DNA of 64,000 bases from Citrifermentans bremense (GCF_014218275.1 NZ_AP023213.1:248001-312000); one strand, 5' to 3'. Positions 35,097 through 45,286 are shown, numbered from the stretch's first letter. The notes: generated from the sequence alone by a model not told the origin. Numbers and translations: made by a program.

Positions 35097-35139
35097 AACG
35101 GACCGCTCCCGGCTCACGCCTGGCGGTCCGTTTTTTTTT
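35097..35139 (+). terminator. Rho-independent terminator
   Basis: CGGACCGC ... GCGGTCCG stem followed by nine T, after the response regulator gene. Confidence 0.9.
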
Positions 35140-35191
35140 GCGGGTGGGGCCAGGGTGCCAGGCGCGGGGCAAAAGCCGCGCGGGTGGAGTC

Positions 35192-35220
35192 TTGACAAAC
35201 CTTGGGGCCAGTATTAGCTT
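35192..35220 (+). promoter_or_regulatory. Promoter-like element upstream of the degP gene
   Basis: TTGACA (35192-35197), 17 bp, TAGCTT (35215-35220). Confidence 0.45.
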
Positions 35221-35250
35221 AACTCTACTCAAATTTCCCAGGAGGTCGCC

Positions 35251-36627
35251 ATGCAGGCAGCAATCGTAGTAAGATTTCTGGTACTTAGCGTATTTCTCTC
35301 CTCCATTTTCTCGACCGTCGCGGGCGCGTCGGTGCTCACTCCTGATTTCGCGAAGCTCGCGAAGAAGCTGAAGCCCGCGGTGGTCAACATCAGCACCTCG
35401 AAGACCCTGGCGGTGAAGAAGCGGCAGATGGCGCCGGGACACGACCCCTTCCAGGAATACTTCGACAAGTTTTTCGAAGGGCCGCACCAGCGTCCCCAAA
35501 AGCAGAGGAACCTGGGGACCGGCTTCATCATCAGCGATGACGGCTACATCATCACCAACAACCACGTGGTGAAGGATGCCGACGAGATCAAGGTGAAGCT
35601 TTCCGACGGCAGGGAGTTCGCGGGCGACGTGAAGGGGCGCGACGACAAGCTCGATCTTGCCCTGGTGAAGATCGACGCCAAGGGGCATCTCCCCGTGGCA
35701 CCCTTGGGGGACAGCGACAAGATGGAAGTGGGTGACTGGGTCATGGCGATCGGAAACCCCTTCGGGCTCTCGCAGACCGTCACCGCCGGCATCATCAGCG
35801 CCCAGGGGCGTGTGATCGGCTCCGGGCCGTATGACGACTTCATCCAGACCGACGCTTCCATCAACCCCGGCAACTCCGGTGGCCCGCTCTTCAACACCGA
35901 AGGTGAAGTGATCGGCATCAACACTGCAATCGTCGCCGGTGGCCAGGGGATAGGGTTCGCCATACCGGTCAACATGGCGAAGGAGATCCTCCCGCAGCTG
36001 AAGTCGACCGGGAAGGTGACCCGCGGCTGGCTGGGAGTCTCGGTGCAGCTGGTGACCCCGGATCTTGCCAAGTCTTTCGGGCTCGACACGGAGAAGGGGG
36101 CGCTGGTAGCCGACGTGATGAAAGACAGCCCGGCGGAGAAGGCGGGGCTCAAGGGGGGTGACATCATCCTCGAGTACGACGGGCATCCGGTCAAGGAGAT
36201 GGGGGAGCTTCCCCGCCGCGTAGCCGCCACCCCGGTCGGGAAGAAGGTGAAAGTGTTGGTGCAGCGCGAGGGGCGCCAGGAGACGCTGCCGGTGACCATC
36301 GAGCAGCTGAAGGAAGGCAACGACGAGGATAGCGCTGTCACCAGCGACCGGCTCGGGGTGAAGGTGACGGAGCTTACCCGGGAGCGCGCACAGCAGTTGG
36401 GGGTGCGCGACGACAAGGGGGTCGTGGTGACCGATGTGGAGCCGGACAGCCTTGCCGACCGCGCCGGCATCCAGGAGGGAGACCTGATCAGGGAGATCAA
36501 CGGGGTGCGAGTTTCCGGAGTGAGCGACTACAGCAAGTTGATCGCGGCTGCGAAGAAGGGTGGGTATCTGAAGATGCTGCTGAGGCGTGGCGACGCCTCC
36601 CTGTTCGTTGCGCTAAGGCTCGAGTAG
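35251..36627 (+). CDS. DegP/HtrA-family periplasmic serine protease
   Basis: 458 residues with a signal peptide (VVRFLVLSVFLSSIFSTVAGA). Trypsin-like domain with catalytic triad H105 (TNNHVV), D135 (DLALVK) and S209 (NPGNSGGPLF). Two PDZ domains follow (about 265-350 and 375-455). It acts in the periplasm as chaperone and protease on misfolded envelope proteins. RBS AGGAGG precedes the ATG. Family length (450-475) fits a complete gene. Confidence 0.93.
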   Translation: MQAAIVVRFLVLSVFLSSIFSTVAGASVLTPDFAKLAKKLKPAVVNISTSKTLAVKKRQMAPGHDPFQEYFDKFFEGPHQRPQKQRNLGTGFIISDDGYIITNNHVVKDADEIKVKLSDGREFAGDVKGRDDKLDLALVKIDAKGHLPVAPLGDSDKMEVGDWVMAIGNPFGLSQTVTAGIISAQGRVIGSGPYDDFIQTDASINPGNSGGPLFNTEGEVIGINTAIVAGGQGIGFAIPVNMAKEILPQLKSTGKVTRGWLGVSVQLVTPDLAKSFGLDTEKGALVADVMKDSPAEKAGLKGGDIILEYDGHPVKEMGELPRRVAATPVGKKVKVLVQREGRQETLPVTIEQLKEGNDEDSAVTSDRLGVKVTELTRERAQQLGVRDDKGVVVTDVEPDSLADRAGIQEGDLIREINGVRVSGVSDYSKLIAAAKKGGYLKMLLRRGDASLFVALRLE

Positions 36628-36653
36628 GTAATAAGAAGATCGTTGCGGTATCG

Positions 36654-36682
36654 AAGGGGGCTCAGGTAACTGGCCCCCTTTT
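36654..36682. terminator. Rho-independent terminator
   Basis: AAGGGGG-loop-CCCCCTTTT between convergent genes. Confidence 0.75.
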
Positions 36683-36724
36683 CCATTGCCACGCATCCGA
36701 CGGCAGACGGGGCAGGCTACGACT

Positions 36725-37765
36725 CTAGGTCTTCTCATCCCCCTGGAGGGGGGCGGCCGTGGGTGCCGCGAACGCCTGGGCGACCTCGCGCCGCAGCTCC
36801 GCTTCGGCCCCGAGGTGCCTGGGGGAGAAGTGGAAGGGGAAGACCCGCGTCACCCCCGCCTCCCGGGCCAGCTCTCCCGCCTGCCGGGCGGTGAGGTGCG
36901 CCCGGTCGCGCGCCCGCTCCCAATCGACGTGCAGGAAGACGGCCTCGATGAAAAGGTAGTCGGCGCCCCGCGCGAGCTCCACGATGCGCCGGCGGTTTTC
37001 ATCGGTGAAGGCGGTGTCGGTGACGTAGGTGATCTTCTCCCCCGGCACCACCTGCAGCACCTTTTCCTTCAGCTCCGCTATGCTCCAGCCGCGGCCGACG
37101 CTTTCCTCCCCCGGCGCCGCTGGGTAGACCAGGGTATCGTCAGGTTCCCCCCGAAGCACCGCGCGCTTCACTTCCGAGAGCCAGGGGCCGACCGGCAGTC
37201 CCAGCTCGGCCAGCCGGTTTTTCATGAAGTTCACATGCAGCTTTTCCTCGAAGGCAAAGGCGAGGCAGGGGATGCTGTGCTCCAGGAAGGCGGCGCGGAT
37301 GCGCAGGTTCTCCTCGTCCAGCACGATGCCGCCGGAGAGGATCAGCTCCTGCTGGTTTTCCCTGGCGAAGACGCGCCGGGAGCTGAAGCTTGCCCTTTGC
37401 GCGCTGCCGTCGGGATGGAACTCGGTTACGGTGAGGACGAATTCGGTGGGGTAGCTTTGGATCAGGTTCCAGCTGTAGGAGCCAAGACGGTTTTCCACCT
37501 GCCGCAGGATGCCGGGGGGGCCGTACAGCCGCACCTCCTTGTCGCGCCCCAGCATGAGGCGCAGCATCAGGTCGAAGCCTATGAAATGGTCTATGTGGGT
37601 GTGCGAGATGCAAACGTCGCTCACCCGCAAAAGCTTGCGCGCAGGAAGCGGCGCCAGCTCCCCCAGGTCGAAGAGGAGCGCCCGGCGCGCGAAGAGGAAG
37701 TCGACGTAGAGCCCGGGGTCGCCGAAGGGCGGGTTCACCAGGGCAGGCAGGAAGTGCGGTGTCAT
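36725..37765 (-). CDS. RNase Z-like metallo-beta-lactamase-fold hydrolase
   Basis: 346 residues. The zinc motif HTHIDH (VCISHTHIDHFIGFDLMLRL, about residues 55-60) and later metal ligands in YVTDTAFTDENRR and FPFHFSPRH match the ElaC/RNase Z branch of the MBL family. Residues 1-45 include the pocket sequence LLFDLGE. RNase Z cuts the 3' trailer of tRNA precursors; many relatives have other nuclease or hydrolase roles and this one is longer and more divergent than ElaC (about 305), so the activity is not certain. It has an acidic C-terminal tail. Confidence 0.75.
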   Translation of the reverse strand: MTPHFLPALVNPPFGDPGLYVDFLFARRALLFDLGELAPLPARKLLRVSDVCISHTHIDHFIGFDLMLRLMLGRDKEVRLYGPPGILRQVENRLGSYSWNLIQSYPTEFVLTVTEFHPDGSAQRASFSSRRVFARENQQELILSGGIVLDEENLRIRAAFLEHSIPCLAFAFEEKLHVNFMKNRLAELGLPVGPWLSEVKRAVLRGEPDDTLVYPAAPGEESVGRGWSIAELKEKVLQVVPGEKITYVTDTAFTDENRRRIVELARGADYLFIEAVFLHVDWERARDRAHLTARQAGELAREAGVTRVFPFHFSPRHLGAEAELRREVAQAFAAPTAAPLQGDEKT

Positions 37766-37831
37766 GGCGCGGGCTCCTTAAATGGTGGGGTTCCCGTCTG
37801 CTATATAACCTTTAATGCGGCGGTGCAAGTC

Positions 37832-37863
37832 AAAAAAATAGGGGACCCGGTCCGGTTCCCCTA
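37832..37863 (-). terminator. Terminator of the minus-strand structured RNA
   Basis: On the minus strand an AGGGGAACCGG/CCGGGTCCCCT-type hairpin is followed by seven T. The only transcript that can use it comes from 37.87-38.07 kb. Confidence 0.75.
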
Positions 37864-37866
37864 GTG

Positions 37867-38072
37867 CTTCCTGCAACTACTCTCTCCGCCTTGCCGTTGG
37901 CTTGGGGGCCTCACAGCGAGTTCCCATTCAGGTGGGCTCCTGTAGACCGCTTTAGGCAATTCCCGCGCAATGGGGCAGCTCACCACGGTCGAAACAGTCA
38001 CCCGTTCAATAAATTATTCCGCAGGGGCGTTAAAAACCTCACGGACAGGGCAGAGAGAGCAAGTAAGTAAGT
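37867..38072 (-). ncRNA. ssrS: Structured RNA, probable 6S RNA
   Basis: A minus-strand RNA gene with complete signals: promoter TTGATT-17 bp-TACAAT, then a rod-like RNA, then a terminator with seven T. The ends pair: CTCTCTCTGCC (38059-38049) with GGCGGAGAGAG (37890-37880), enclosing 180 nt, the usual 6S length. Inner stems continue (CCGT/ACGG; CTGT/ACAG; GACCG/CGGTC; CCC/GGG near the tip) with an unpaired central region, the architecture by which 6S RNA mimics an open promoter and sequesters sigma-70 RNA polymerase. No open frame with a ribosome binding site lies inside. Identification is by structure read by eye, not by covariance search. Confidence 0.65.
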
Positions 38073-38078
38073 GGCTGC

Positions 38079-38107
38079 ATTGTAGTACCGGCAAAATGAG
38101 AAATCAA
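38079..38107 (-). promoter_or_regulatory. Sigma-70-like promoter of the structured RNA
   Basis: Minus strand: TTGATT (38107-38102), 17 bp, TACAAT (38084-38079); predicted start near 38072. Confidence 0.7.
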
Positions 38108-38218
38108 GGGCGATTTCTCTAATCCTTTGTATGAGAAATCTCCCTGCAAACGGGTTGCAATTTTGGGGCTTTGTCGTACAATGCGCCCACCAATTTTCGC
38201 AGCGACCGGGAGGGATAG

Positions 38219-38500
38219 ATGCGCCTTAAGGAAGAGCAGATCGCACGCCTGGCGGAAAAGGTGCTGGGCGACCTGGAACGTGCCCAACTCGTGGAGCAGA
38301 AACAGGGGCGGGGGGCTGTGCTGGCGGGCATCAAGGCCGCCATCGCCGAGGACCTGAAGCTGGAGGAGGCGCTGGAGCGCGACGCCGAGGCGCTGCTCGA
38401 GCAGACCCTGAAGGCGGTCGGCGGACAGGGGATAGACCGGCACAAGATACTCCGGATGATCAAGGAGAAACTGGCCAAGGAAAGGAAGATCGTCCTGTAA
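38219..38500 (+). CDS. DUF507 family protein (first of two)
   Basis: 93 residues; RBS GGGAGG. Starts MRLKEEQIARLAEKVLGDLERAQLV and is helical and charged throughout, with a conserved EDL in the centre. DUF507 proteins occur in Geobacter-type bacteria and relatives; function unknown. It is followed after 34 nt by a second DUF507 gene. Confidence 0.8.
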   Translation: MRLKEEQIARLAEKVLGDLERAQLVEQKQGRGAVLAGIKAAIAEDLKLEEALERDAEALLEQTLKAVGGQGIDRHKILRMIKEKLAKERKIVL

Positions 38501-38534
38501 CCCGCCGACGCGGCCGAGACAAAAGGAGCCTCTC

Positions 38535-38807
38535 ATGCACATCAGCGAAGACCGCATCTCCCATATCGCACACAGAATTCACGACAAGCTTTGGCGCGAC
38601 GACCTCGCCGACTTCCCCGACGAACGGCGCGCGCTGGAGGCCATCAAAGGCTCCATCGAGGGTTTCTTCTCCATAATGGAACAGGTCGACCAGGCGGTGA
38701 GGGCGAAACTTGCCTCCTACAGCCAGGCCAAGGTTCCCGGCAGCCGGGAATGGGAGATCCTCTACCAGAAGTTCTACGCCGAGGAACTCGCCAAAAGGAA
38801 GTGGTGA
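38535..38807 (+). CDS. DUF507 family protein (second of two)
   Basis: 90 residues; RBS AAAAGGAG. MHISEDRISHIAHRIHDKLWRDDLADFPDERRALEAIKGSIEGFF parallels the first copy but is more divergent. Both start with an EDRI/EEQI helix, suggesting an old tandem duplication and possibly a hetero-oligomer. Together they form a small operon just upstream of groESL; no terminator is seen between, though groESL has its own promoter. Confidence 0.78.
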   Translation: MHISEDRISHIAHRIHDKLWRDDLADFPDERRALEAIKGSIEGFFSIMEQVDQAVRAKLASYSQAKVPGSREWEILYQKFYAEELAKRKW

Positions 38808-38848
38808 CACGCCCCGCGCCGGCGGCGAATTTATTTTTCCTTCTGCCC

Positions 38849-38877
38849 TTGATTTTTGGGATCATGCTGTTTATATT
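38849..38877 (+). promoter_or_regulatory. Sigma-70-type promoter of groESL
   Basis: TTGATT (38849-38854), 17 bp, TATATT (38872-38877), immediately before the CIRCE operator. Confidence 0.75.
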
Positions 38878-38887
38878 TAGCAGGCAA

Positions 38888-38914
38888 TTAGCACTCAGCA
38901 GTTTTGAGTGCTAA
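38888..38914. promoter_or_regulatory. CIRCE operator (HrcA site)
   Basis: TTAGCACTC-N9-GAGTGCTAA, a perfect match to the CIRCE consensus, located at the predicted transcription start of groESL. HrcA bound here represses the operon until heat shock. Confidence 0.97.
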
Positions 38915-38965
38915 TATTTTTTTCAATTACCGGAGATCGAGGATCTCGCAGAAAGGAGAGCAAGC

Positions 38966-39256
38966 ATGAATCTTAGACCGCTGCAGGACCGTATCATCGT
39001 GAAGAGGGTTGAGGAAGCTACCATGACCGCCGGTGGGCTTTATATCCCGGAAACCGCCAAGGAAAAGCCGCAGCAGGGCGAAGTGGTGGCAGTCGGCAAC
39101 GGGAAGAGGGGCGAGGACGGCAAGGTGTACCCGATCGACCTGAAGGTGGGTGACAAGGTGCTGTTCGGCAAGTATGCAGGAAGCGAAGTTAAGCTCGAAG
39201 GGGAGGACTTCCTCATCATGCGCGAGGACGACATCCTCGGCGTACTCGAGAAGTAA
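38966..39256 (+). CDS. groES: Co-chaperonin GroES
   Basis: 96 residues, full length. [37 protein letters not shown] is the standard N-terminus with the mobile loop ([13 protein letters not shown]), followed by the [29 protein letters not shown] barrel. It caps the GroEL chamber. RBS AAAGGAG. Regulated by CIRCE. Confidence 0.98.
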   Translation: MNLRPLQDRIIVKRVEEATMTAGGLYIPETAKEKPQQGEVVAVGNGKRGEDGKVYPIDLKVGDKVLFGKYAGSEVKLEGEDFLIMREDDILGVLEK

Positions 39257-39309
39257 TCACAGGCCCCGGACAACCCGGGCGTCCAGAGCAATTTCGCCTA
39301 ATTCATTAA

Positions 39310-40974
<1,665 letters not shown>

Positions 40975-40999
40975 CCCTGCGCCAAAACCCGCAGCAAAG

Positions 41000-41034
41000 A
41001 AGGGAGCCGGCCCCAGTGCCGGCTCCCTTTTTTT
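41000..41034 (+). terminator. Rho-independent terminator of groESL
   Basis: AAGGGAGCCGG-loop-CCGGCTCCCTT followed by T7. Confidence 0.9.
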
Positions 41035-41155
41035 ATCCTCAGGATCAGCTCCGTCAGGAGTGGGGAGGCCGGGAAGGGGCACCTTCACCGCGATTTACGC
41101 CTCGGCCACCGCCGCATTGAACGAGCCGCCTTTCCCCTTTCATTAATTCTCTGGC

Positions 41156-41184
41156 TTTACACGTTTTTTGCATCCGCGTATACT
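41156..41184 (+). promoter_or_regulatory. Sigma-70-type promoter of the HEAT/HD-GYP operon
   Basis: TTTACA (41156-41161), 17 bp, TATACT (41179-41184). It rules out an ATG at 41184 as the start of the next gene. Confidence 0.65.
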
Positions 41185-41288
41185 TGCTTGGATTTCGACC
41201 GGCCAGCGTCAGGTTTTCGTCACACCGTTTCCACATTAATGAGCACATGCCGCAAAAAAACAGATACGACAGGAATATAGAGGAACGC

Positions 41289-42983
41289 ATGGTGAATCCG
41301 GGAGGGCGACACGAAGGGGTAACCAGGGAAGAGTACGCTTCGGCCAACCTGGTCATGATCGCCATGGTGAAGGCCTCCAAAGCGCTCCGGATCTACCTCC
41401 CCAACAACCCGATATTGATCGGTTTCATGGACGATCTGGACGGCAGGATGACCCGGCACCTGGAGTCGTACGGGGAGTTCGTCCTTGATGTCGAGCCGTT
41501 CATCCTGCGCTACAAGGGAAAGGACATCTACCAGAGCCAGGACCCCAAGGAGAGCATGGCCTGCCGCATCCACGCTGACGGCATCAGGACGCTCTTCTTT
41601 CTGCCGGGAATCGAATCGAGAGAGCTGATGGCCTTCCTCGGGGTGGTCGGCTTCGAGCTCAGCACGAGCGACGAGGACGTGGTGACCCAGCTTTGGGAGA
41701 GGGACCTCCCGCATCTGCGCTACCTCCTGGAGGAGGACTTCGTCGAGGGGCACCTGGAGGAGGACCTGACCGAGCCGGGCTCCCAGCAGGCGGCGGTGAC
41801 GAGGGTTTACCAGGCCCTCGCGCAGCAGATCCCCTCCCAGCCGAGGATGATTCCCAAGCACCTGCTCATGCTGACCGGAGAAGAGGAGAAGTGGCTCCGG
41901 AAGGCCCGGCAGGTCGAGGCCCGCAGAAACGGTCTGGATGACGTGATAAATATACTCTCCGCCATCCTCGCCGGTGTGAAGGAGCCGGAGATCTTCTGGG
42001 ATTTCGTCGGCATCATGGGGAACCTCGCCAGCAACATGTTTCTCGCCGGGGAGATCGGGCACGCGCTGCGCCTGATCCGCTTCATGGACCAGTTGATGAA
42101 GCTGGGGAGCACGAAGCCGGAGCAGCGGAAGCTTCTCTCCGACGCGCTGGCCCGGATCCTAGACCTGCAGACGGTGCAGGTATTGCAGGAAACGCTGGAC
42201 GGCAGCGATGCCGTGACACACCAGGACCTGAAGGAACTGCTCCTCATCTTCGGCCTCCCGTCGCTCGGCGCCATCTGCGAGCTCTTGGGACGGGTGGAAA
42301 AGCTCAAGGCGCGCAAGGTGATCATCGAGGTGCTGGTTGAGCTCGGCCGAAAGGATCCAGGCGTGTTCACCCCCTTCCTGGACGATTCGCGCTGGTACCT
42401 CGTGCGCAACGTGGTGCTCGTTCTTTCCCTGGTGGGAACCCCGGTGGCCCTGGAAATGATCATCAGGCTGATTTCCCACAAGGAGGCGAGGATCCGGCGC
42501 GAGGTGCTCGGGTATCTCGAGCGCTCGGGCGATCTGAAGGCGAAGACGTACATCGTGAAGTACCTGCGGGACGACTCCAGCGCCCTTCGCATCAAGGCGC
42601 TCCAGATCCTGGCCCGGGAGAAGCTCCCCTTCGCGCTTAAGCCAGTACTAGCCCTGACCACAGCGGATGAATTCGCAACGAGGTCGATTGCAGAGAAAAA
42701 GGCGGTGTACGAGGCGCTGGGTGAACTGGGGGGGGACGAGATGCTCCCCTTGTTCAGGGACATGCTGCTGAGAAAGTACTGGTTTCAAAAGGCGGCCGAG
42801 AAGGAGTCCGCGCAGCTGGCGGTTGCAGGCCTGCTGCGCATGCAAAGCGGTCAGGCGAAGAAGCTCCTGCAGGAGGCGCGGAATAACAGGCGCTCGGGCG
42901 AGATCAGGGACATCTTGGATCAGGCCCTCGCCGCCTTCGACGCGGTCCGGGGGAAGAGGGGCGCTGGTGCCGTCGAGGTATGA
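41289..42983 (+). CDS. HEAT-repeat protein with an N-terminal module shared with the next gene
   Basis: 564 residues from ATG 41289 (AGAGGAA upstream); ATG 41247 is the alternative. Residues about 15-150 hold a helix plus beta module: helices LVMIAMVKASKALRIYLPNNPILIGF, a strand pair around EPFILRYKGKDIYQ, then FFLPGIESRELMAFLGV. The same layout opens the HD-GYP-like protein downstream. The C-terminal 300 residues are HEAT-like helical repeats (WYLVRNVVLVLSLVGTPVALEMI; RIRREVLGYLERSGD; SALRIKALQILAREKLPF). Probably a cytoplasmic scaffold. The stop overlaps the next start (ATGA). Confidence 0.75.
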   Translation: MVNPGGRHEGVTREEYASANLVMIAMVKASKALRIYLPNNPILIGFMDDLDGRMTRHLESYGEFVLDVEPFILRYKGKDIYQSQDPKESMACRIHADGIRTLFFLPGIESRELMAFLGVVGFELSTSDEDVVTQLWERDLPHLRYLLEEDFVEGHLEEDLTEPGSQQAAVTRVYQALAQQIPSQPRMIPKHLLMLTGEEEKWLRKARQVEARRNGLDDVINILSAILAGVKEPEIFWDFVGIMGNLASNMFLAGEIGHALRLIRFMDQLMKLGSTKPEQRKLLSDALARILDLQTVQVLQETLDGSDAVTHQDLKELLLIFGLPSLGAICELLGRVEKLKARKVIIEVLVELGRKDPGVFTPFLDDSRWYLVRNVVLVLSLVGTPVALEMIIRLISHKEARIRREVLGYLERSGDLKAKTYIVKYLRDDSSALRIKALQILAREKLPFALKPVLALTTADEFATRSIAEKKAVYEALGELGGDEMLPLFRDMLLRKYWFQKAAEKESAQLAVAGLLRMQSGQAKKLLQEARNNRRSGEIRDILDQALAAFDAVRGKRGAGAVEV

Positions 42984-44422
42984 ACATGCAGCTTGAAAAA
43001 GGGCGCGACAGCCTGAACAACGAGATGGCCAGGCTCGGCAAGGCACTGGTCCTGCAGTTCTTCATACTGCTAAAGACCTCCAGCAACTACAGCGAGGGGC
43101 ACGCAGCGCTGGACCTGCCGCTCGCGAACCTGCTGAAGGTGTTGCGGGAGATCACCAGGAGAAACGAGGATGCCTCGCTGAGACTCCGCGGCGGGCACCT
43201 CTACCTTGGCGAGCTGCGGTTGAAACCCGACATCGCCAACTTCGAGGCTCCGCGCCACGTGATAGAGGAGATGAAGCGCCACCTGCTGGGTAGGCTCTCC
43301 TTCATGCCGGAGGTAACGGTCGACGACCTGCGCCGATTCGTGTACGCCCTGCGGGAGGTGGACGCAGCCCAGCTCCCCGACGTTTACACTTCGCTTCTGG
43401 ATGGGATGCAGCAAAGGATGGTGGGGCACATCGAGGTGGAGGTCCTGCGCGATGGCGAGGTGCTGATTCCGGACTCTGTGCGGCTGCAAGAGAACAACCT
43501 CAAGGCCCGCCCCCTTTACAAGAAGGTGCTGGCCGCCATGGACGAGGTGGCGGCGCAGGTGGCGGCAGGGCGGGGCCTGAGACTTAGGGAGTCGAAACGG
43601 GTGGTGCAGCAGATCATCGACCTGCTCTTCAGCCACGAGTCGGACCTGCTCGGGCTTAGCACCATGCGCTCCCACGACCGTTCCTCTCAGCACCATGCGG
43701 CCAATGTCTGCATCCTCTCCCTGGTGATGGGGAAAAGGCTCGGCATGTCAAAGTTCCATCTCTGCGAACTGGGGCTCGCCGCGCTGTTCCACGACCTGGG
43801 AAAAGCCGACGTCCCCAAGGAGATCCTGGACAAGCCGAGCGCGCTAACCCGCGAGGAGCGGCGCATCATGGAGAACCATGTCCTTTACGGCGTGAAGAAG
43901 GTGATGAAGCTGAAGGGGTTCGATGCCCTTTCCTCCCGGATCATCACCGGGATTTTCGAGCACCACCTGCAGGCGGACTTCTCGGGGTATCCGCGCTTTC
44001 CCTACCAGAGGCTGAGCCTGTTCGGCAGGATCATCAACATCGCGGACTGCTACGACGGGCTAACCTCGTCCCGGGTCTGCGGCAGGAACGCCTATCCCCC
44101 CCACAAGGCGCTCAGGGTTATGCTCGCCCAGGCTGGGACGGTCTACGACCAGCCTCTTTTGAAGCTCTTCATCAACTGCGTCGGCATCCATGCCATCGGC
44201 TCCCTGCTGCTTCTGGACAGCAACGAGTTGGCGGTAGTGGTCGGAAACAGCGCAGACCCCACCCAGTGGGACAGCCCGAAGGTGCGCATCATCGCCGACG
44301 CCCAGGGGCACGAGGTAGAGGGGGAGATCATCGACCTGGGCCTTCCCAGCTGCTTCAGGACCATCTCCGCCACCCTCGACCCCTACCTCTATGACCTCGA
44401 CGTGAGCCGCTATTTCTATTAG
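42980..44422 (+). CDS. HD-GYP-like phosphohydrolase domain protein
   Basis: 480 residues; ATG overlaps the HEAT-gene stop by 4 nt. The N-terminal 200 residues repeat the module of the upstream protein (FILLKTSSNYSEGHAALDLPLANLL; LRGGHLYLGELRL; FMPEVTVDDLRRFVYAL). The HD domain follows: HHAANVCILSLVMG, ALFHDLGKADVP with the HD pair, EERRIMENHVLYG, and FEHHLQADFSGYPRF, a shortened variant of HHExxDGxGYP. It may hydrolyse cyclic di-GMP or have lost activity; the E and D of HHExxDG are replaced. The C-terminal part ends in a small beta domain. Confidence 0.82.
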   Translation: MNMQLEKGRDSLNNEMARLGKALVLQFFILLKTSSNYSEGHAALDLPLANLLKVLREITRRNEDASLRLRGGHLYLGELRLKPDIANFEAPRHVIEEMKRHLLGRLSFMPEVTVDDLRRFVYALREVDAAQLPDVYTSLLDGMQQRMVGHIEVEVLRDGEVLIPDSVRLQENNLKARPLYKKVLAAMDEVAAQVAAGRGLRLRESKRVVQQIIDLLFSHESDLLGLSTMRSHDRSSQHHAANVCILSLVMGKRLGMSKFHLCELGLAALFHDLGKADVPKEILDKPSALTREERRIMENHVLYGVKKVMKLKGFDALSSRIITGIFEHHLQADFSGYPRFPYQRLSLFGRIINIADCYDGLTSSRVCGRNAYPPHKALRVMLAQAGTVYDQPLLKLFINCVGIHAIGSLLLLDSNELAVVVGNSADPTQWDSPKVRIIADAQGHEVEGEIIDLGLPSCFRTISATLDPYLYDLDVSRYFY

Positions 44423-44446
44423 ACGACCCTGCCCCAAAAACCGCCG

Positions 44447-45082
44447 CTAGTCATACACCACGGTGAGCAGCGGCGCGTTATCCTGGTTTGACTCGTCGAT
44501 CTCAATCATTCCCGGCACGGTGGTGGTGAAGTCGTTCTCCTGGAATATGCGCACCTGGAAGAACCTCAATTCCCTGCGCTGGGCCTCCACCATGAGCGGG
44601 GTCACGTCGACCACCACCTCGCGGTTCACGTCCGCCGACGAGATCGGTGGGGAGATGCTGACGCTTTGCAGCGGCGGCAGCAGGATGCGGTCGAAGTCGT
44701 CGGTGATCACCGGAGGGGCGAAGGAAACCAGTTCGATCCTGATCGGTATGGTCGCAGTCGGCGGGAGCACCGTTACGCTCCTGATCACGATGCCGAGTTC
44801 GGCGGAACGGATCCTGGCGTTAAGGGGGACCGTGGTGAGCGGGAAGTGCAGGAACGCACGGTAGACGTCGTCGTTGCCGGGATCTACCCCGGCGAAGATG
44901 CCATTGACCGTGGAAGCCCGGGTCACGGTCAGCACCCCTCCGGCGTTGACGATATCAGCGTCAACCGCCACGTCGCTAGGTATCCTAGTCTCGATCAGCG
45001 GGCGATCGTCGTGTCCCCCGCCGCATCCAGCCATCACCAGCAGCAGTGCCGCGAGCACCACTCCAAGAAGTTTTCCTTTCAT
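44447..45082 (-). CDS. Lipoprotein, DNRLRE-like beta domain
   Basis: 211 residues with a lipoprotein signal: KLLGVVLAALLLVMAGC, C20. The mature part is a beta-rich domain (RAFLHFPLTTVPLNARIRSAELGIVI ... VVVDVTPLMVEAQ ... LTVVYD), the pattern of DNRLRE/disaggregatase-related surface domains, which bind or present on cell surfaces. AGGCATGCAT upstream contains the ATG; no neighbours with a linked role. It converges on the HD-GYP gene with 24 nt between stops. Confidence 0.7.
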   Translation of the reverse strand: MKGKLLGVVLAALLLVMAGCGGGHDDRPLIETRIPSDVAVDADIVNAGGVLTVTRASTVNGIFAGVDPGNDDVYRAFLHFPLTTVPLNARIRSAELGIVIRSVTVLPPTATIPIRIELVSFAPPVITDDFDRILLPPLQSVSISPPISSADVNREVVVDVTPLMVEAQRRELRFFQVRIFQENDFTTTVPGMIEIDESNQDNAPLLTVVYD

Positions 45083-45234
45083 GCATGCCTCCTGCCCAAC
45101 CTTCTAATTAGAGAATATCACGCCCAACAGTGCTCAATGGTACCAAAGGAAGGGGAAAAGAAAAGCGGCCCGCAACGACTCAATGGTCGGTGTGCCGGCC
45201 GTTGATTTTGCAGTCTCATTCCGGTCCCCTCCTC

Positions 45235-45286
45235 TTGCACATGACGCAGGTCCGGGTACAATACATTAGCTCAATTCTAATGTATT
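45235..45286 (+). promoter_or_regulatory. Promoter with overlapping perfect palindrome upstream of the prkA operon
   Basis: TTGCAC (45235-45240), 16 bp, TACAAT (45257-45262). The last bases of the -10 start a perfect inverted repeat, AATACATTAG-N7-CTAATGTATT (45260-45269 and 45277-45286), which covers the transcription start. A repressor site is the simplest reading. Confidence 0.6.
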
